From contig JAEZZM010000033.1 of the NCBI GenBank assembly GCA_023418575.1, positions 1-57,088 on the forward strand: a DNA stretch of 57,088 nucleotides, in the 5' to 3' direction. Below are positions 27,205-36,571 of the stretch, one piece after another; position 1 is the first letter of the stretch; each line of letters starts with the position of its first letter. The stretch comes from Actinomycetes bacterium (GTDB lineage: Bacteria; Actinomycetota; Coriobacteriia; Coriobacteriales; JAEZZM01). The notes below the pieces were generated by a model. It made no database searches, was not told where the DNA came from, and worked only from the letters and a program-made list of their open reading frames with translations. Position numbers and translations under genes: made by a program.

Positions 27205-27291
27205 GGTTTTTCCGATAAAACCGCAGCGCTTAAAGAGCTGATCAAGTCTTATGACTTTACCTCCTCTCAATATGAGAAGTGGTACAAGTAA
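27205..27291 (+). pseudogene. 3' remnant of an acid-phosphatase (HAD, e(P4)-type) gene
   Basis: In frame with the TAA at 27289-27291, the sequence reads SDKTAALKELIK, then SYDFTSSQYEKWYK. This aligns without gaps to the last 26 residues of the intact phosphatase at 35589-36533 (ADKIKMIKELVK, then HYDYQNPQYENWYK), with about 15 identities by eye. An in-frame TAG at 27202-27204 closes the frame upstream and no ribosome site is near. It is the decayed tail of a second copy of that gene, probably left by a deletion or recombination next to the protease locus. Confidence 0.8.
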
Positions 27292-27315
27292 GGGGATAAG
27301 CGAGAGCTCCGCGAG

Positions 27316-27439
27316 AGTTAAGTTTAACGCCCGGGCCTTGCATGGTAGCCTAGATGTTGGCTGCCGTGCAACGGCTGGGCTTTTGGGAACCGAGTGCGCA
27401 ACGTGGAGTCATGCAGCCATGCGGCGCTTTAACTGGTGC
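27316..27439 (+). ncRNA. Candidate structured RNA upstream of the giant protease
   Basis: AGTTAA (27316-27321) can pair with TTAACT (27429-27434), closing a GC-rich block. Inside, TTGCATGGTAGCC (27338-27350) pairs over all 13 positions with GGCTGCCGTGCAA (27359-27371). Two of those pairs are G-U and form only on this strand, as expected for a folded RNA. GCCGT/ACGGC (27363-27375) is a competing hairpin, and further small stems follow (GGCGC with GTGCC). It ends about 130 nt before the protease ATG, so it is either a free small RNA or a leader. No known riboswitch core was recognised. Confidence 0.4.
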
Positions 27440-27566
27440 CTTCATAATTCCATCACATTTAAAAAAGTTTTATTTCTCTCACTTTTAAATGATATGTACT
27501 TGGCTATAATGAGCCTATCATCACACAAATTCTCATTCTTAAAGGGGAAAGAAGAAGGAGATCTAT

Positions 27567-30500
27567 ATGAACTCATCTCAGTCGTTTTTAAAACGGCAGC
27601 TTCGCCTTGGTGTAAGCATGATTGTAAGTTTAAGCTTACTTAGTTCTACCCTGGGTGTATATCCAGTCAATAAAGCCGTAGCAAGTGAGCCTCAGTCATC
27701 TGCTGCTTCTGGGCTTAATGCTGCTGTATCAGCTGGTGCAAGCAAAGGTGCTGATGACGCGGGCAGCGCTCAAACAAGTGGAGCTAAAGCTGCAAACAGT
27801 AAACTATCTGCTGCTCTTCAAGATCTACTTGAGTCATCAAGGCAGTCTGGTGAGCTTGATACCACGCATTTATACAAGGTACTTATCAAGTTAAAAGCCC
27901 AGGCTGATGGAGAGGCTGCAGGCCAGGGCGAAGGCTCCAATGCAAGCATGGGCTCTGGCGCAACAGGCGCTCAAAAAGATGTCCAAAAGCGCGAGCAGCT
28001 TGTGGGCGAGTGGGAAGAGCTCGCTAATAGAACTCAGGCCTCACTACTGGATCGCCTCGAGCAGGCCCAAAGAGATGGACAAGCCAAAAATATCAAGAGT
28101 TTCTACATCATTAATGCCATTGCGCTTGAGGCAAGCCCCGCTCTTATCGGAGAAATTGCAAAACGAGACGAGGTAGAGCGCATAGACCCCAACGGCATCA
28201 TTAAGCCCATTGACCCCATTAAAGATAAGTCGCGCAGAAAGAGATCGGTACCGGCAGAGCAAGATGGTATTGAGTGGGGACTTAAGATGATTTCGGCGCC
28301 GCGCGTGTGGGATGAGCTGCATATTACGGGCCGCGGCGTGAAGGTGGGCATTATTGACGGTGGCACCTATTATGAGCATCCTGCGCTGATCAAGAAATTT
28401 GAGGGTTACGTGCCCGGCGATGGGGTCTATACCAGGGGTTACTATTTTGACGCGGTGGATGAGGGCCTAGAAAAAGCGCGTCCTGAGGCTGCTTATGACC
28501 ACGGAACCCACGTTGCGGGAATCATTTTGGGCGACGAAGGCCCTATGAACAGGATTGGCGTTGCTCCTGGTGCTAGCTTTATTGCGGCGCGAGCCATTGG
28601 AAATGAGCAGGGTAGCACGGAGGATTTGCTTGAGGCTGCAGAGTGGATGCTTAAGCCGGGCGGCAGGGCCAGCAATGCTCCGCGTATTATCAATAATTCC
28701 TGGGGAGGAGATCCCGATAATAACGAGTGGTTTAAGGAAATAGCAGATAAATGGCGTGCGGCAAAGATCCTACCTGTGTTTGCGGCAGGAAATACCTCTG
28801 GTGAACTAGCAAAAGATGGCTCAATTGCTAACCCCGGCAACCTGTTCAATGTGTTTACCAGTGCAGCAGTTGACTCTCAAGGACGCTTGGCTGCTTTTTC
28901 TAAGGTGGGCCCCTCTGCCTTTGGTTCCCAAAAGATTAAGCCAGATGTAAGTGCTCCCGGTGTGGAGATTAGATCAAGTATGGCTACCGGTGGCTATACC
29001 TCGCTTTCTGGTACCTCTATGGCTGCTCCTCATGTTGCAGGAACAGCTGCTTTGATGTTGGAGGCAAATCCCAAGCTTAGTGTGGATGAGATTGAGAGCA
29101 TTCTAAAGGAGACTGCTACCCCTTCTAGCGCTTCTCGTTTTGGTGCTACCCCCAATATGGGTATGGGCTACGGCATCATTAATGCCTATGACGCAGTGAG
29201 AAAAGCGCTGGCTATGAAGGCCGGCGATAGTTCTGACCAGCGCATTGACATAACAGGACATGTGTACAAAAAGGGAGATGACACTCAGTCTGCTAGCATT
29301 GAGGACCTCAGCGCACACGAGGCTTACCTGGGACGATCGGTAGAGATCAAGGCGCGCATTAAAGATGACGTCTCGGTCTTATCGGCAAAGGTGTACTACA
29401 AGTTTGACGAGGCAGCAGAGGCAGCTGCCCTGAGCCCAGAGCAGGCAGAGAGCTTTAAGCAGAGTGCACAGGTCTTAGAGATGAAGCGCACGGGTAGCGG
29501 CTCTGAGAATGATGCAGTGTGGAAAGCAGTAATTCCTGCGGATAAGCTTAAGGGTCACACGAAGCTCAGCTACCTCATTGAGGCACAGGATTTCTCGCAA
29601 AAATTTGAGTATTCAAAGCCAGGTACGCTCGCTATTAAAAAGGGTATTAGCCCGGATGCCTATGCCAATGATTTTGAGCAACAAGCAGACGGTTGGGTCT
29701 TTACGGGCGAGCTTGATGGCTTTGAGGCAGATTCTGATTGGTCTTGGGGTAGCCCCAGTGCTCCGCGTGAGCCCAAGCCCCTCAACGGCTCAAAGCTCAT
29801 TGGTATTAAACTGGGTAGCAATACTCCCACGGTGCATCTGGATTCATACGCTTACCTGCCACCCATTGATCTTTCAAACCCTGCGCTTAAGCAGGCAAAT
29901 TTAAGCTTTGACGAGTACGTGGGCGTTAACGGCGTGACAAGCTGCGAGATTCAGGTGGCTACCAGCGAGCAGGGTCCCTGGACTAAGCTTGATGAGAAGC
30001 TCATCCCCCCTGGTACACAGGCTCAGTGGCAGCGCGTCAACTACAGCTTGGAGAAATGGCTCCACAAGAGTGAACCCGTGCACCTGCGCCTCTACTTCCA
30101 CTTCCCAGACCATGGTGAGGGCAGCGGCTGGTATATTGACAACCTGTCACTTACCTCTAAGGATTCAACCGCTCCTGATGCGGTGACCGGCCTGCGTGCC
30201 TCGGTAAAGGCCCCCGGAGCAGGTACGCTGGTGAGTTGGGATGCGGTATCCAACAATGACGTTGTGTCTTACGAGCTGTATAGATTTGACGGACTTTCCG
30301 ATAAGGGCGCGGTCTTATCGGCATCTCAGTTAACTCATCTTGCATCTGTGCCAAAGGATAATCATGAGCTGTCCTTTTATGACTTAGAAGGCTCAGGCAA
30401 GGATGTAAGCTATGTGGTAAGGGCTAAGGATTCTGTTGGTAATGAAAGCGCAGTTAAGGAGATAGTTTCTGTTCCTTATGATGCGGCGCGTAAGCCCTTT

Positions 30501-33500
30501 TATGCGCAAAACTTCAATGATCAGGCTGAGGCGGCTGCTGCAGAACGGCTCAGTGCGGGCGATTTTAAAGCCTATCCTTTAGAGGGTCATGCTCAAGATT
30601 GGGAACTTGGCAGCATTAAGCCCGTGGGAAATGATGATTCTACCTTTATTTTTAGAGAGATCATGATTGGCCTGCGCGATAAGATTGCGCGTGCAGATAA
30701 GTTGTGGGGAACTAATCTGGGTAGAGAAGACGCCTCCTTGCCCAAGGGTATTTATAATGCTCAGGTAAGTCCTTCGCAAAATTCGGCCCTAGAGCTTAAA
30801 GAGCTTCAATTGCCAAAACTTGAGGGACCTTTTGCTGAGGGCCTGCGTCTGCAGTTTGAGTCTTTTAACGCGCTGCATTATTTAACTGATTATCAAGAGA
30901 ATCTAGAGCAGGTAGAGATTAGCACTGATGAGGGTAAGTCCTGGAATATCTTACTGAGTCCTCAAGAAGTGATGGCGGTCTCTGATAAGTTTAAGTTTAG
31001 TTGGAAGGAAGCAGATCTTAGTGCTTATGCTGGTAAAAAGGTGCGCCTGCGCTTTGTGCTGCAAACCAGCTCTAAGCAGGTTATCAACCCTTATGAAATT
31101 GGCTGGTACATTGACAATGTGATCATTGGCGCCAAGCCTGTGGAGTATAAAGCCCAAACAAGTAAGGGTCTTGAGCCCAAGATAGAACTTGCGGCAGTGG
31201 GCATCGGTGCGTCTGCCTCTGGCAATGGCGCTGCAAGTGTGTTAGCGGCAACAACAGCTGCTGCAGGTAGCGAGGTGAGCGCAGCTGCTGGTGGCGAGGC
31301 GGCCGCCGGGACAGCTGGTGGGGTAGTCCCACTTAAGGGTGCTATGGTTGAGCTGGTAGAACTCACACAAGAGCAGCAGGTAGAGTCTGCCACAGGAGCC
31401 TTTGCTTTTAAGACCTCCAAACCCAAGGCTGGCAGCTCTTGGACCTTGCAAGCTTCTGCTTATGGATACAAAACGCAAAGCGTGGCTGTTCCTGCAGATT
31501 CTACAGGTCTTGCACATGACTTTATTTTAGAGCCTCTGGCCGCGGGCGAGCTTCAAGGTTTGGTTAAAGATAAAGCTGGTCAGCCTATTGAGGGAGCCTT
31601 TGTTCGTGTAGTTGACGATGTCAATACTGAGCAGGTTAAAACAGGCTCTGATGGGCGCTTTGTCCTCAAGGGTCTTTTAGCAGGTAAGCATACCTTGCGG
31701 GCTTATAAGGCTCATATGAGCTCAGTAGATCAAGAGATCACCTATGATCCTTCCGCACCCCAAAACCCTGAGTTTGTGTTAGAGGCACAAGACCTCACAG
31801 ATGATACACTGCATTTTGATAACGGCACCGCAAAGCTCAACTTAATCTTTAAACAGCCTGGTAAGGCAGCTGCGGTAAGGTTTTATCCTGCCAAGAAAGG
31901 CGGCTACGTTAAAAGCATTAAGGCTTACTTTGCTCGCCAGGAAGGCGTAGAAGATACCAGCGTGCGCTTTATGCTTATGCAAGAAGATGAGAACAAGCGC
32001 ATGGTGACCAAGGCAGATATCCCTTACAAGGTGACGCCTGAGGCCTGGAATGAAGTTGATTTGCAATCCTATAAGATTCAAACTGACAAGGCTTTTTATG
32101 CCATGGTTATGCAGATAAATCCCAATGGTTCTGCCTATGGGGTTGCCCTTGATACCCAGGGCTTAGAAGACGCAGGCCCCAAGAACTCCTTCCTCTACAA
32201 TGGCACCTTTGTGCCAGTACGCTCACAAAATGTAGCGGGTGCTTTTATGATTAGAGCTGCTATGGCTTATCCAAAAGATGCCCAAGCAAATGAGCCTGAC
32301 CCTCTAAGTGAAGATGATGCATCTAAACCAGGCATAGGTTCTGGATCTGGCGATGGTGCTGGATCTGGGGTAGCAAATAGCGCAGATGACTTTGAGTGGG
32401 AGCTCACTGATGACCAGGGTGCTCGTGTAAAGAAGTATATTGGCAGCTCTAAAACAGTAGTTATCCCCAAAGAGTATGAGGGTAAGCCCGTTACAGAGAT
32501 TGGCCCCAATGCCTTTGCGTGGAAGTATCTTGACTCGCTCACTATTCCTGAGGGCGTGCAAAAAATTGGTGACGCGTCCTTATCGGCAGCCTTTAAACCC
32601 AGTGCTCAGGCCACCCTTAAGCTTCCTTCCTCAGTTACAGAACTAGGCAAGAATGCCTTTAATGGGTCGGGCCTTGCCAGGCTTGTGGCCCCGGGAGTCA
32701 CCAAACTGGGACCCCAGGTCTTTATTATCATTGAGATGCCTAAGCTTACCAGTATGGACGCCGCGGCATTTGGCGATAAACCCGTGTCGGGCTTCAAATA
32801 TAACCAGCTCTACGTTGATGATGCCAGTGCTTTGAGCGATATTGAGGGCTTGGTGCTTATTAACCCGGCCCGCGTAAATGTGAAGGTTTACCTGCGTGCA
32901 AGCGAGAAGTTGGACCTGGAGAAGACCCTGTATGGGCCAGGGGACACCGCTGGTTATGAAAACACCTATAAGCCCGAGGATTTCTACAAGATGGGCCAAA
33001 CGGTTACCATTACTGCCCCTAGAAACATCACGGTTTCATACTATGAACAGCAAAAAGAGATCCACCTGGCTAAGTCCGATAACCCCTTGAGTTTTGAGGC
33101 AGATGTCCTTAAGGCTACCGTCAAACCCGTCTATGCCGGCGAGCACCCGGTGGTAGAGGGAAAGACGCTACCCAAGGTAACTATTCGCTTCCTGCAGGAG
33201 CTTGACGATTCTGGATCTGGAGCACCTCTGGAGGTCACGGCCGACGACTACGGCTTCTTTAGTGTGCCCGTAAGCGCCAAGACCTTATCGGACCAAATCA
33301 CCATGGAAATTGTGGACGCCTCAGGCAAGAAGTTCACGCAAAAGATCAAGGTGCAGGAGGCTCTTAAGGCAGATCAGCTCTTTGTGATTGAGCCCAATAC
33401 CTCGGGTCGTATCCTGGATTACCTGGGAGAAGGCGGCGCGGTTCAGGTCCCCTCTGTGGTTTCCGATAAAAACGGGTCGCAAAGAAACGTGAGAATTCTG

Positions 33501-34955
33501 GGCTCAAAGGCGCTGGCTCACAAGAATATTAGCGAGCTTGCAGGTTTTGATAAGCTAGAGCGCTTGAGCAAGATTGAGGATGGCGCGCTTATGGGTAACA
33601 AACTCACGAGCCTGCGCTTCCCCAACAATGTGAAGGAGATTGGCAGTGCGGCCTTGGCACAAAATGCTCTCAAAGAGGTGTATATGCCCAGGTTATTGCA
33701 CAAGATTGGACCTTGGGCCTTTAAAGATAACCAAATTGAGACCTTAAAGCTGGGAGAGTTTACCGGCCACTTTGGAGCTTACTCCTTTGCCAATAACTCG
33801 CTGGCAAGCCTTAAGATTCCTGCAAAGATTGAGGAGCTTGAGGAGGGTGCCTTCATGAACAACAGGCTCATTGTGGTTGAGTTTGAGCGCCCCAGCTCTG
33901 ACGTGTCTATCTCTGGGCTGCGTGCTGCGAGCTTGGGTTCTGCGGATTTGCGCGCTGCAGTACCAGTAGCGCCTGCAGCTATTGTACCAGCGGCTATTGC
34001 GCCTGCAGCCCCTGAGCTGGCTGGAGCCTTACAACCAGCGGCTCCAGGCGGACACTCGCATGTCTTAACTGAGCTGAGCAGCAAGGTTTTTGCTGGTAAC
34101 CAGCTCAAAGAGCTTAGCTTGCCGGTGAACATAGCACGCATTGCACCTGATGCCTTTGCAGATAACGGCCAAATCGTTAACGTGCTGAGCGAGAACAAGC
34201 AGCTAGAAGACTCAATTTTGTCTGAGAATTCTGGCCATATCATCAATGGCGCCAATGTGTTGGTACACATGTTGGACGAAAAGGGCGACAAAGTGGCCGC
34301 AGATAAACTTTATGTGGGTCCTGGCCTTGAAAAGCGCGTGGGCGATGCAGCTACTTTCTTTAGAATTGATAAGGAAGCGCTGGTAGAGGCTCCAACACTT
34401 GAGGGCTATGAGGCGCTAGAGGCAAGCAAGAGCATTACCCCCAAGCGTGGCGTGGCAAATGAGCTAAGCTTTGTCTACAAGAAGCTTGCTTCTGCTGATG
34501 AGCCTGCAGAAGGCAAGGACCCTACTGAAGGAATCAAGCCTGTAGACCCAACAGACGGCACCACACCTGAGGACGGTAAAGCTCCCGCAGAGGGCACGAC
34601 TCCAGCAGAGCCTAGCAAGCCTGACCCAAGCACCTCACCAGAAGGCGAGAGCTCAAAGCCCGGGGAGACAAAGCCCGGTGACTCTAGCCAGCCAGCAGGC
34701 AAGCTAACTGACCCAGCAAAGTCAGCTGATGCAGGCGGCTTAAATCCTGCCCAAAGTAAAGCTTCCGATAAGACCGCAGCGCTGAAGAGCGGTGATAAAA
34801 CAGGCGGAAAGGCTCATAAAGCTGTCCGCTACATCCCTCACACAGCTCAACAAACACGTGCTATTCAAGCTGTAGCTTTAGCGAGTGTGGGAGCACTTCT
34901 CACCATGCTAGGAGTAGCCTATGTGCTAAGAAGAAAGCAGCTTAATAACAGCTAA
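27567..34955 (+). CDS. Giant cell-surface subtilisin (S8) with jelly-roll, FnIII, carboxypeptidase-regulatory and BspA-type LRR domains
   Basis: 2462 residues with AAGGAGAT before ATG 27567. Signal peptide (about 8-38), propeptide (about 60-225), then an S8 protease domain with D264 (VGIIDGG), H312 (DHGTHVAG) and S484 (SGTSMAAPHVAG). Following by position: two MAM/immune-inhibitor-like jelly rolls (about 700-865 and 975-1190) around an FnIII domain (about 870-970), a carboxypeptidase regulatory-like domain (about 1250-1410), and BspA-type LRR_5 blocks (about 1605-1760 and 1940-2210). A MucBP-like segment (about 2225-2305) and a Pro/Lys/Glu-rich wall spanner come next. The end has IPHTA (2423-2427), a membrane helix and RRK, like a non-canonical sortase signal. 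A likely host-protein-degrading adhesin. Confidence 0.88.
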   Translation: MNSSQSFLKRQLRLGVSMIVSLSLLSSTLGVYPVNKAVASEPQSSAASGLNAAVSAGASKGADDAGSAQTSGAKAANSKLSAALQDLLESSRQSGELDTTHLYKVLIKLKAQADGEAAGQGEGSNASMGSGATGAQKDVQKREQLVGEWEELANRTQASLLDRLEQAQRDGQAKNIKSFYIINAIALEASPALIGEIAKRDEVERIDPNGIIKPIDPIKDKSRRKRSVPAEQDGIEWGLKMISAPRVWDELHITGRGVKVGIIDGGTYYEHPALIKKFEGYVPGDGVYTRGYYFDAVDEGLEKARPEAAYDHGTHVAGIILGDEGPMNRIGVAPGASFIAARAIGNEQGSTEDLLEAAEWMLKPGGRASNAPRIINNSWGGDPDNNEWFKEIADKWRAAKILPVFAAGNTSGELAKDGSIANPGNLFNVFTSAAVDSQGRLAAFSKVGPSAFGSQKIKPDVSAPGVEIRSSMATGGYTSLSGTSMAAPHVAGTAALMLEANPKLSVDEIESILKETATPSSASRFGATPNMGMGYGIINAYDAVRKALAMKAGDSSDQRIDITGHVYKKGDDTQSASIEDLSAHEAYLGRSVEIKARIKDDVSVLSAKVYYKFDEAAEAAALSPEQAESFKQSAQVLEMKRTGSGSENDAVWKAVIPADKLKGHTKLSYLIEAQDFSQKFEYSKPGTLAIKKGISPDAYANDFEQQADGWVFTGELDGFEADSDWSWGSPSAPREPKPLNGSKLIGIKLGSNTPTVHLDSYAYLPPIDLSNPALKQANLSFDEYVGVNGVTSCEIQVATSEQGPWTKLDEKLIPPGTQAQWQRVNYSLEKWLHKSEPVHLRLYFHFPDHGEGSGWYIDNLSLTSKDSTAPDAVTGLRASVKAPGAGTLVSWDAVSNNDVVSYELYRFDGLSDKGAVLSASQLTHLASVPKDNHELSFYDLEGSGKDVSYVVRAKDSVGNESAVKEIVSVPYDAARKPFYAQNFNDQAEAAAAERLSAGDFKAYPLEGHAQDWELGSIKPVGNDDSTFIFREIMIGLRDKIARADKLWGTNLGREDASLPKGIYNAQVSPSQNSALELKELQLPKLEGPFAEGLRLQFESFNALHYLTDYQENLEQVEISTDEGKSWNILLSPQEVMAVSDKFKFSWKEADLSAYAGKKVRLRFVLQTSSKQVINPYEIGWYIDNVIIGAKPVEYKAQTSKGLEPKIELAAVGIGASASGNGAASVLAATTAAAGSEVSAAAGGEAAAGTAGGVVPLKGAMVELVELTQEQQVESATGAFAFKTSKPKAGSSWTLQASAYGYKTQSVAVPADSTGLAHDFILEPLAAGELQGLVKDKAGQPIEGAFVRVVDDVNTEQVKTGSDGRFVLKGLLAGKHTLRAYKAHMSSVDQEITYDPSAPQNPEFVLEAQDLTDDTLHFDNGTAKLNLIFKQPGKAAAVRFYPAKKGGYVKSIKAYFARQEGVEDTSVRFMLMQEDENKRMVTKADIPYKVTPEAWNEVDLQSYKIQTDKAFYAMVMQINPNGSAYGVALDTQGLEDAGPKNSFLYNGTFVPVRSQNVAGAFMIRAAMAYPKDAQANEPDPLSEDDASKPGIGSGSGDGAGSGVANSADDFEWELTDDQGARVKKYIGSSKTVVIPKEYEGKPVTEIGPNAFAWKYLDSLTIPEGVQKIGDASLSAAFKPSAQATLKLPSSVTELGKNAFNGSGLARLVAPGVTKLGPQVFIIIEMPKLTSMDAAAFGDKPVSGFKYNQLYVDDASALSDIEGLVLINPARVNVKVYLRASEKLDLEKTLYGPGDTAGYENTYKPEDFYKMGQTVTITAPRNITVSYYEQQKEIHLAKSDNPLSFEADVLKATVKPVYAGEHPVVEGKTLPKVTIRFLQELDDSGSGAPLEVTADDYGFFSVPVSAKTLSDQITMEIVDASGKKFTQKIKVQEALKADQLFVIEPNTSGRILDYLGEGGAVQVPSVVSDKNGSQRNVRILGSKALAHKNISELAGFDKLERLSKIEDGALMGNKLTSLRFPNNVKEIGSAALAQNALKEVYMPRLLHKIGPWAFKDNQIETLKLGEFTGHFGAYSFANNSLASLKIPAKIEELEEGAFMNNRLIVVEFERPSSDVSISGLRAASLGSADLRAAVPVAPAAIVPAAIAPAAPELAGALQPAAPGGHSHVLTELSSKVFAGNQLKELSLPVNIARIAPDAFADNGQIVNVLSENKQLEDSILSENSGHIINGANVLVHMLDEKGDKVAADKLYVGPGLEKRVGDAATFFRIDKEALVEAPTLEGYEALEASKSITPKRGVANELSFVYKKLASADEPAEGKDPTEGIKPVDPTDGTTPEDGKAPAEGTTPAEPSKPDPSTSPEGESSKPGETKPGDSSQPAGKLTDPAKSADAGGLNPAQSKASDKTAALKSGDKTGGKAHKAVRYIPHTAQQTRAIQAVALASVGALLTMLGVAYVLRRKQLNNS

Positions 34956-35020
34956 GACTAAACTAAAGAGCAGCGGAAACTCAAAAGCTTAAGAAGCTCA
35001 GTTGCAAGATAGTGTTGGGC

Positions 35021-35279
35021 TTATAGGACAAAAAGTGTGTCTGAATTTAGGTGCTGACCCAGGTCAGCACCTATTTTTTATGTAAAAAGTCAAAAAATCG
35101 ACTTTAATGCCAACAGATGCAGACATTGACCGCTTGTATGAAATCTATGCAAGCAATCAAAAAGCGACAGATGTACCACCAAGATGGGGTGATGGTTTAG
35201 TGTAGAGTGAACTGCATCACACAAGCCCTTATCCATACCTAACTGAATAATTGCCCCAGACACACTTTTTGTCCTATAA
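35021..35279. mobile_element. 259-bp element with perfect 23-bp terminal inverted repeats (MITE-like)
   Basis: Positions 35021-35043 (TTATAGGACAAAAAGTGTGT...) are the exact reverse complement of 35257-35279. The ends carry TATA on both sides, possibly a TATA or TA target duplication. Inside are a strong terminator hairpin (35049-35080) and a 32-codon open stretch (35108-35206; MPTDADIDRLYE...) that matches no transposase I know. The 633-nt gap between the protease and the phosphatase otherwise holds only the split older terminator, degenerate repeats and the phosphatase promoter. It is most simply a non-autonomous insertion or a deleted IS. No second copy was noticed in the window. Confidence 0.7.
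35049..35080 (+). terminator. Rho-independent terminator inside the inverted-repeat element
   Basis: AGGTGCTGACC pairs perfectly with GGTCAGCACCT over a 2-nt loop, followed by ATTTTTTA. It now probably ends the protease transcript. The original site (AAAGAGCAGC 34965-34974 with GCTGCTCTTT 35291-35300) is split by the element. Confidence 0.85.
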
Positions 35280-35449
35280 CTCTGTTTTGAGCTGCTCTTT
35301 GTTGCAGAGCTGGGCTTATATAAGTTTGCAGGGCATTAATTATAGATTGGCTTATAGTTTATGCTTGACTTTTACCTTGATATAGCAAGTAGACTTCCTT
35401 GCAAAGAGCTTAGTTGTTGATGCACTGGGGGATGTGCTGGCTTAATTAA

Positions 35450-35527
35450 GCGCTAGGTATTAAACGCTAAGCATTGAGCATTGAGCATTAAGCACTAGGT
35501 ATTAAGCGCTGAGCGTCAAGTACTAAG
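35450..35527 (+). repeat. Degenerate short tandem repeat before the phosphatase gene
   Basis: Imperfect repeats of GCATTAAGC/GCATTGAGC/GTATTAAGC type, with a unit of about 9-12 bp. Non-coding. Directly downstream, GGCGTATA (35533-35540) and TATACGCC form a small inverted repeat just before the ribosome site. Confidence 0.7.
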
Positions 35528-35588
35528 CATAAGGTGGCGTATAGGCCAATATGTGTCAATATACGCCAAAAAGTGCAAGGAGGGCACT

Positions 35589-36533
35589 ATGAAAGAATTG
35601 ACAGCATACAAAAAATTGGGCATTTGCGCAGCTATATTAGCAAGTTTATGCTGTACTGCCTGCGCGCAGCAAACGCAGAATGCTCAAATTGAGCCCAGCT
35701 CAAACAGTACAACAAGTGCTGTAGCAAGTGATGCATCACTTGAAATGGTAAGTAAGTCAGCTCGATGCGAATCATATGTTAACGGGCTTATTTACCAAAA
35801 TTCAGCAGAGGTAGCAGGCTTGCAAAAACAAGCTTATGAACTGGCAGAGTATAAATTAAAAGAAAAACTTGCTAATTTTACCAATGCCGGCAAGAAGCCA
35901 GCGCTTATTAGTGATATAGATTGCACACTTATAAGCGACGCCGCTTTTATCGCACAAGCCATAGATAAGCAGGAAAACTGGGATAACGGACCATGGGATG
36001 GCTATTATGATGCATTGCAAACTACGGCTTGCAGTCCGCTTCCAGGAGCGCTTGAGTTCATGAAAAAGGCAGCTGATCAGGGTCTGGAAATTTTTTATAT
36101 TACCAACAGAGATAATGACCAGCATGATTTAACCGTAGCACAGCTTAAGCACTGGGGTTTTCCTTATGCAGATGACGATCATGTTCTTGTAATGAACAAA
36201 GAAGGTGACTCAAATAAGACTGAGCGTCGCAATAAGGTTTTAGAAACGCACGAGGTCTTGATGTATTTTGGCGATAATATAGGTGACTTTACAGCGGATT
36301 TCAAACCTCAAATGGGTGCAGTGGAGCGCACAAAGATGGCACTTGATGAACAATATGCACAAAAATGGGGTGATAGCTGGATAGTTTTGCCTAATTCCAC
36401 CTATGGCGACTATGTAAGTGCAGCTTGGAATAAGCAAAAGAATATATCTGCTGCCGATAAGATCAAGATGATCAAAGAACTTGTAAAGCACTATGATTAT
36501 CAGAACCCACAGTACGAGAATTGGTACAAATAA
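35589..36533 (+). CDS. e(P4)/class-C acid phosphatase-type HAD lipoprotein (5'-nucleotidase-like)
   Basis: 314 residues from ATG 35589, which has AAGGAGGG just upstream; an in-frame GTG at 35553 has none. The N-terminus is a lipoprotein-type signal (LGICAAILASLCC, then TAC). The HAD core shows DIDCT (residues about 104-108; DxDxT), an ITNRDND segment near 165 and FGDNIGDF near 226, as in e(P4)-family surface phosphatases that release nucleosides or phosphate from nucleotides. The C-terminus matches the pseudogene remnant at 27205-27291. Likely membrane-anchored outside the cell, feeding nucleoside or phosphate uptake. Confidence 0.87.
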   Translation: MKELTAYKKLGICAAILASLCCTACAQQTQNAQIEPSSNSTTSAVASDASLEMVSKSARCESYVNGLIYQNSAEVAGLQKQAYELAEYKLKEKLANFTNAGKKPALISDIDCTLISDAAFIAQAIDKQENWDNGPWDGYYDALQTTACSPLPGALEFMKKAADQGLEIFYITNRDNDQHDLTVAQLKHWGFPYADDDHVLVMNKEGDSNKTERRNKVLETHEVLMYFGDNIGDFTADFKPQMGAVERTKMALDEQYAQKWGDSWIVLPNSTYGDYVSAAWNKQKNISAADKIKMIKELVKHYDYQNPQYENWYK

Positions 36534-36571
36534 TAAAGTTCCATTATTATCTGGGCACTGCTATAGCAATC

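Noticed and set aside
27251..27643. Open frame of 130 codons across the gap before the protease
   Set aside because: No ribosome site, atypical composition, and it runs through the structured region and into the protease gene in another frame.
33779..34291. 170-codon frame antisense to the protease
   Set aside because: Ser/Ala-rich shadow of the GC-rich coding strand, with no start signals.
35108..35206. 32-codon frame inside the inverted-repeat element as a transposase fragment
   Set aside because: No recognisable similarity or ribosome site, so it is not listed as a gene.
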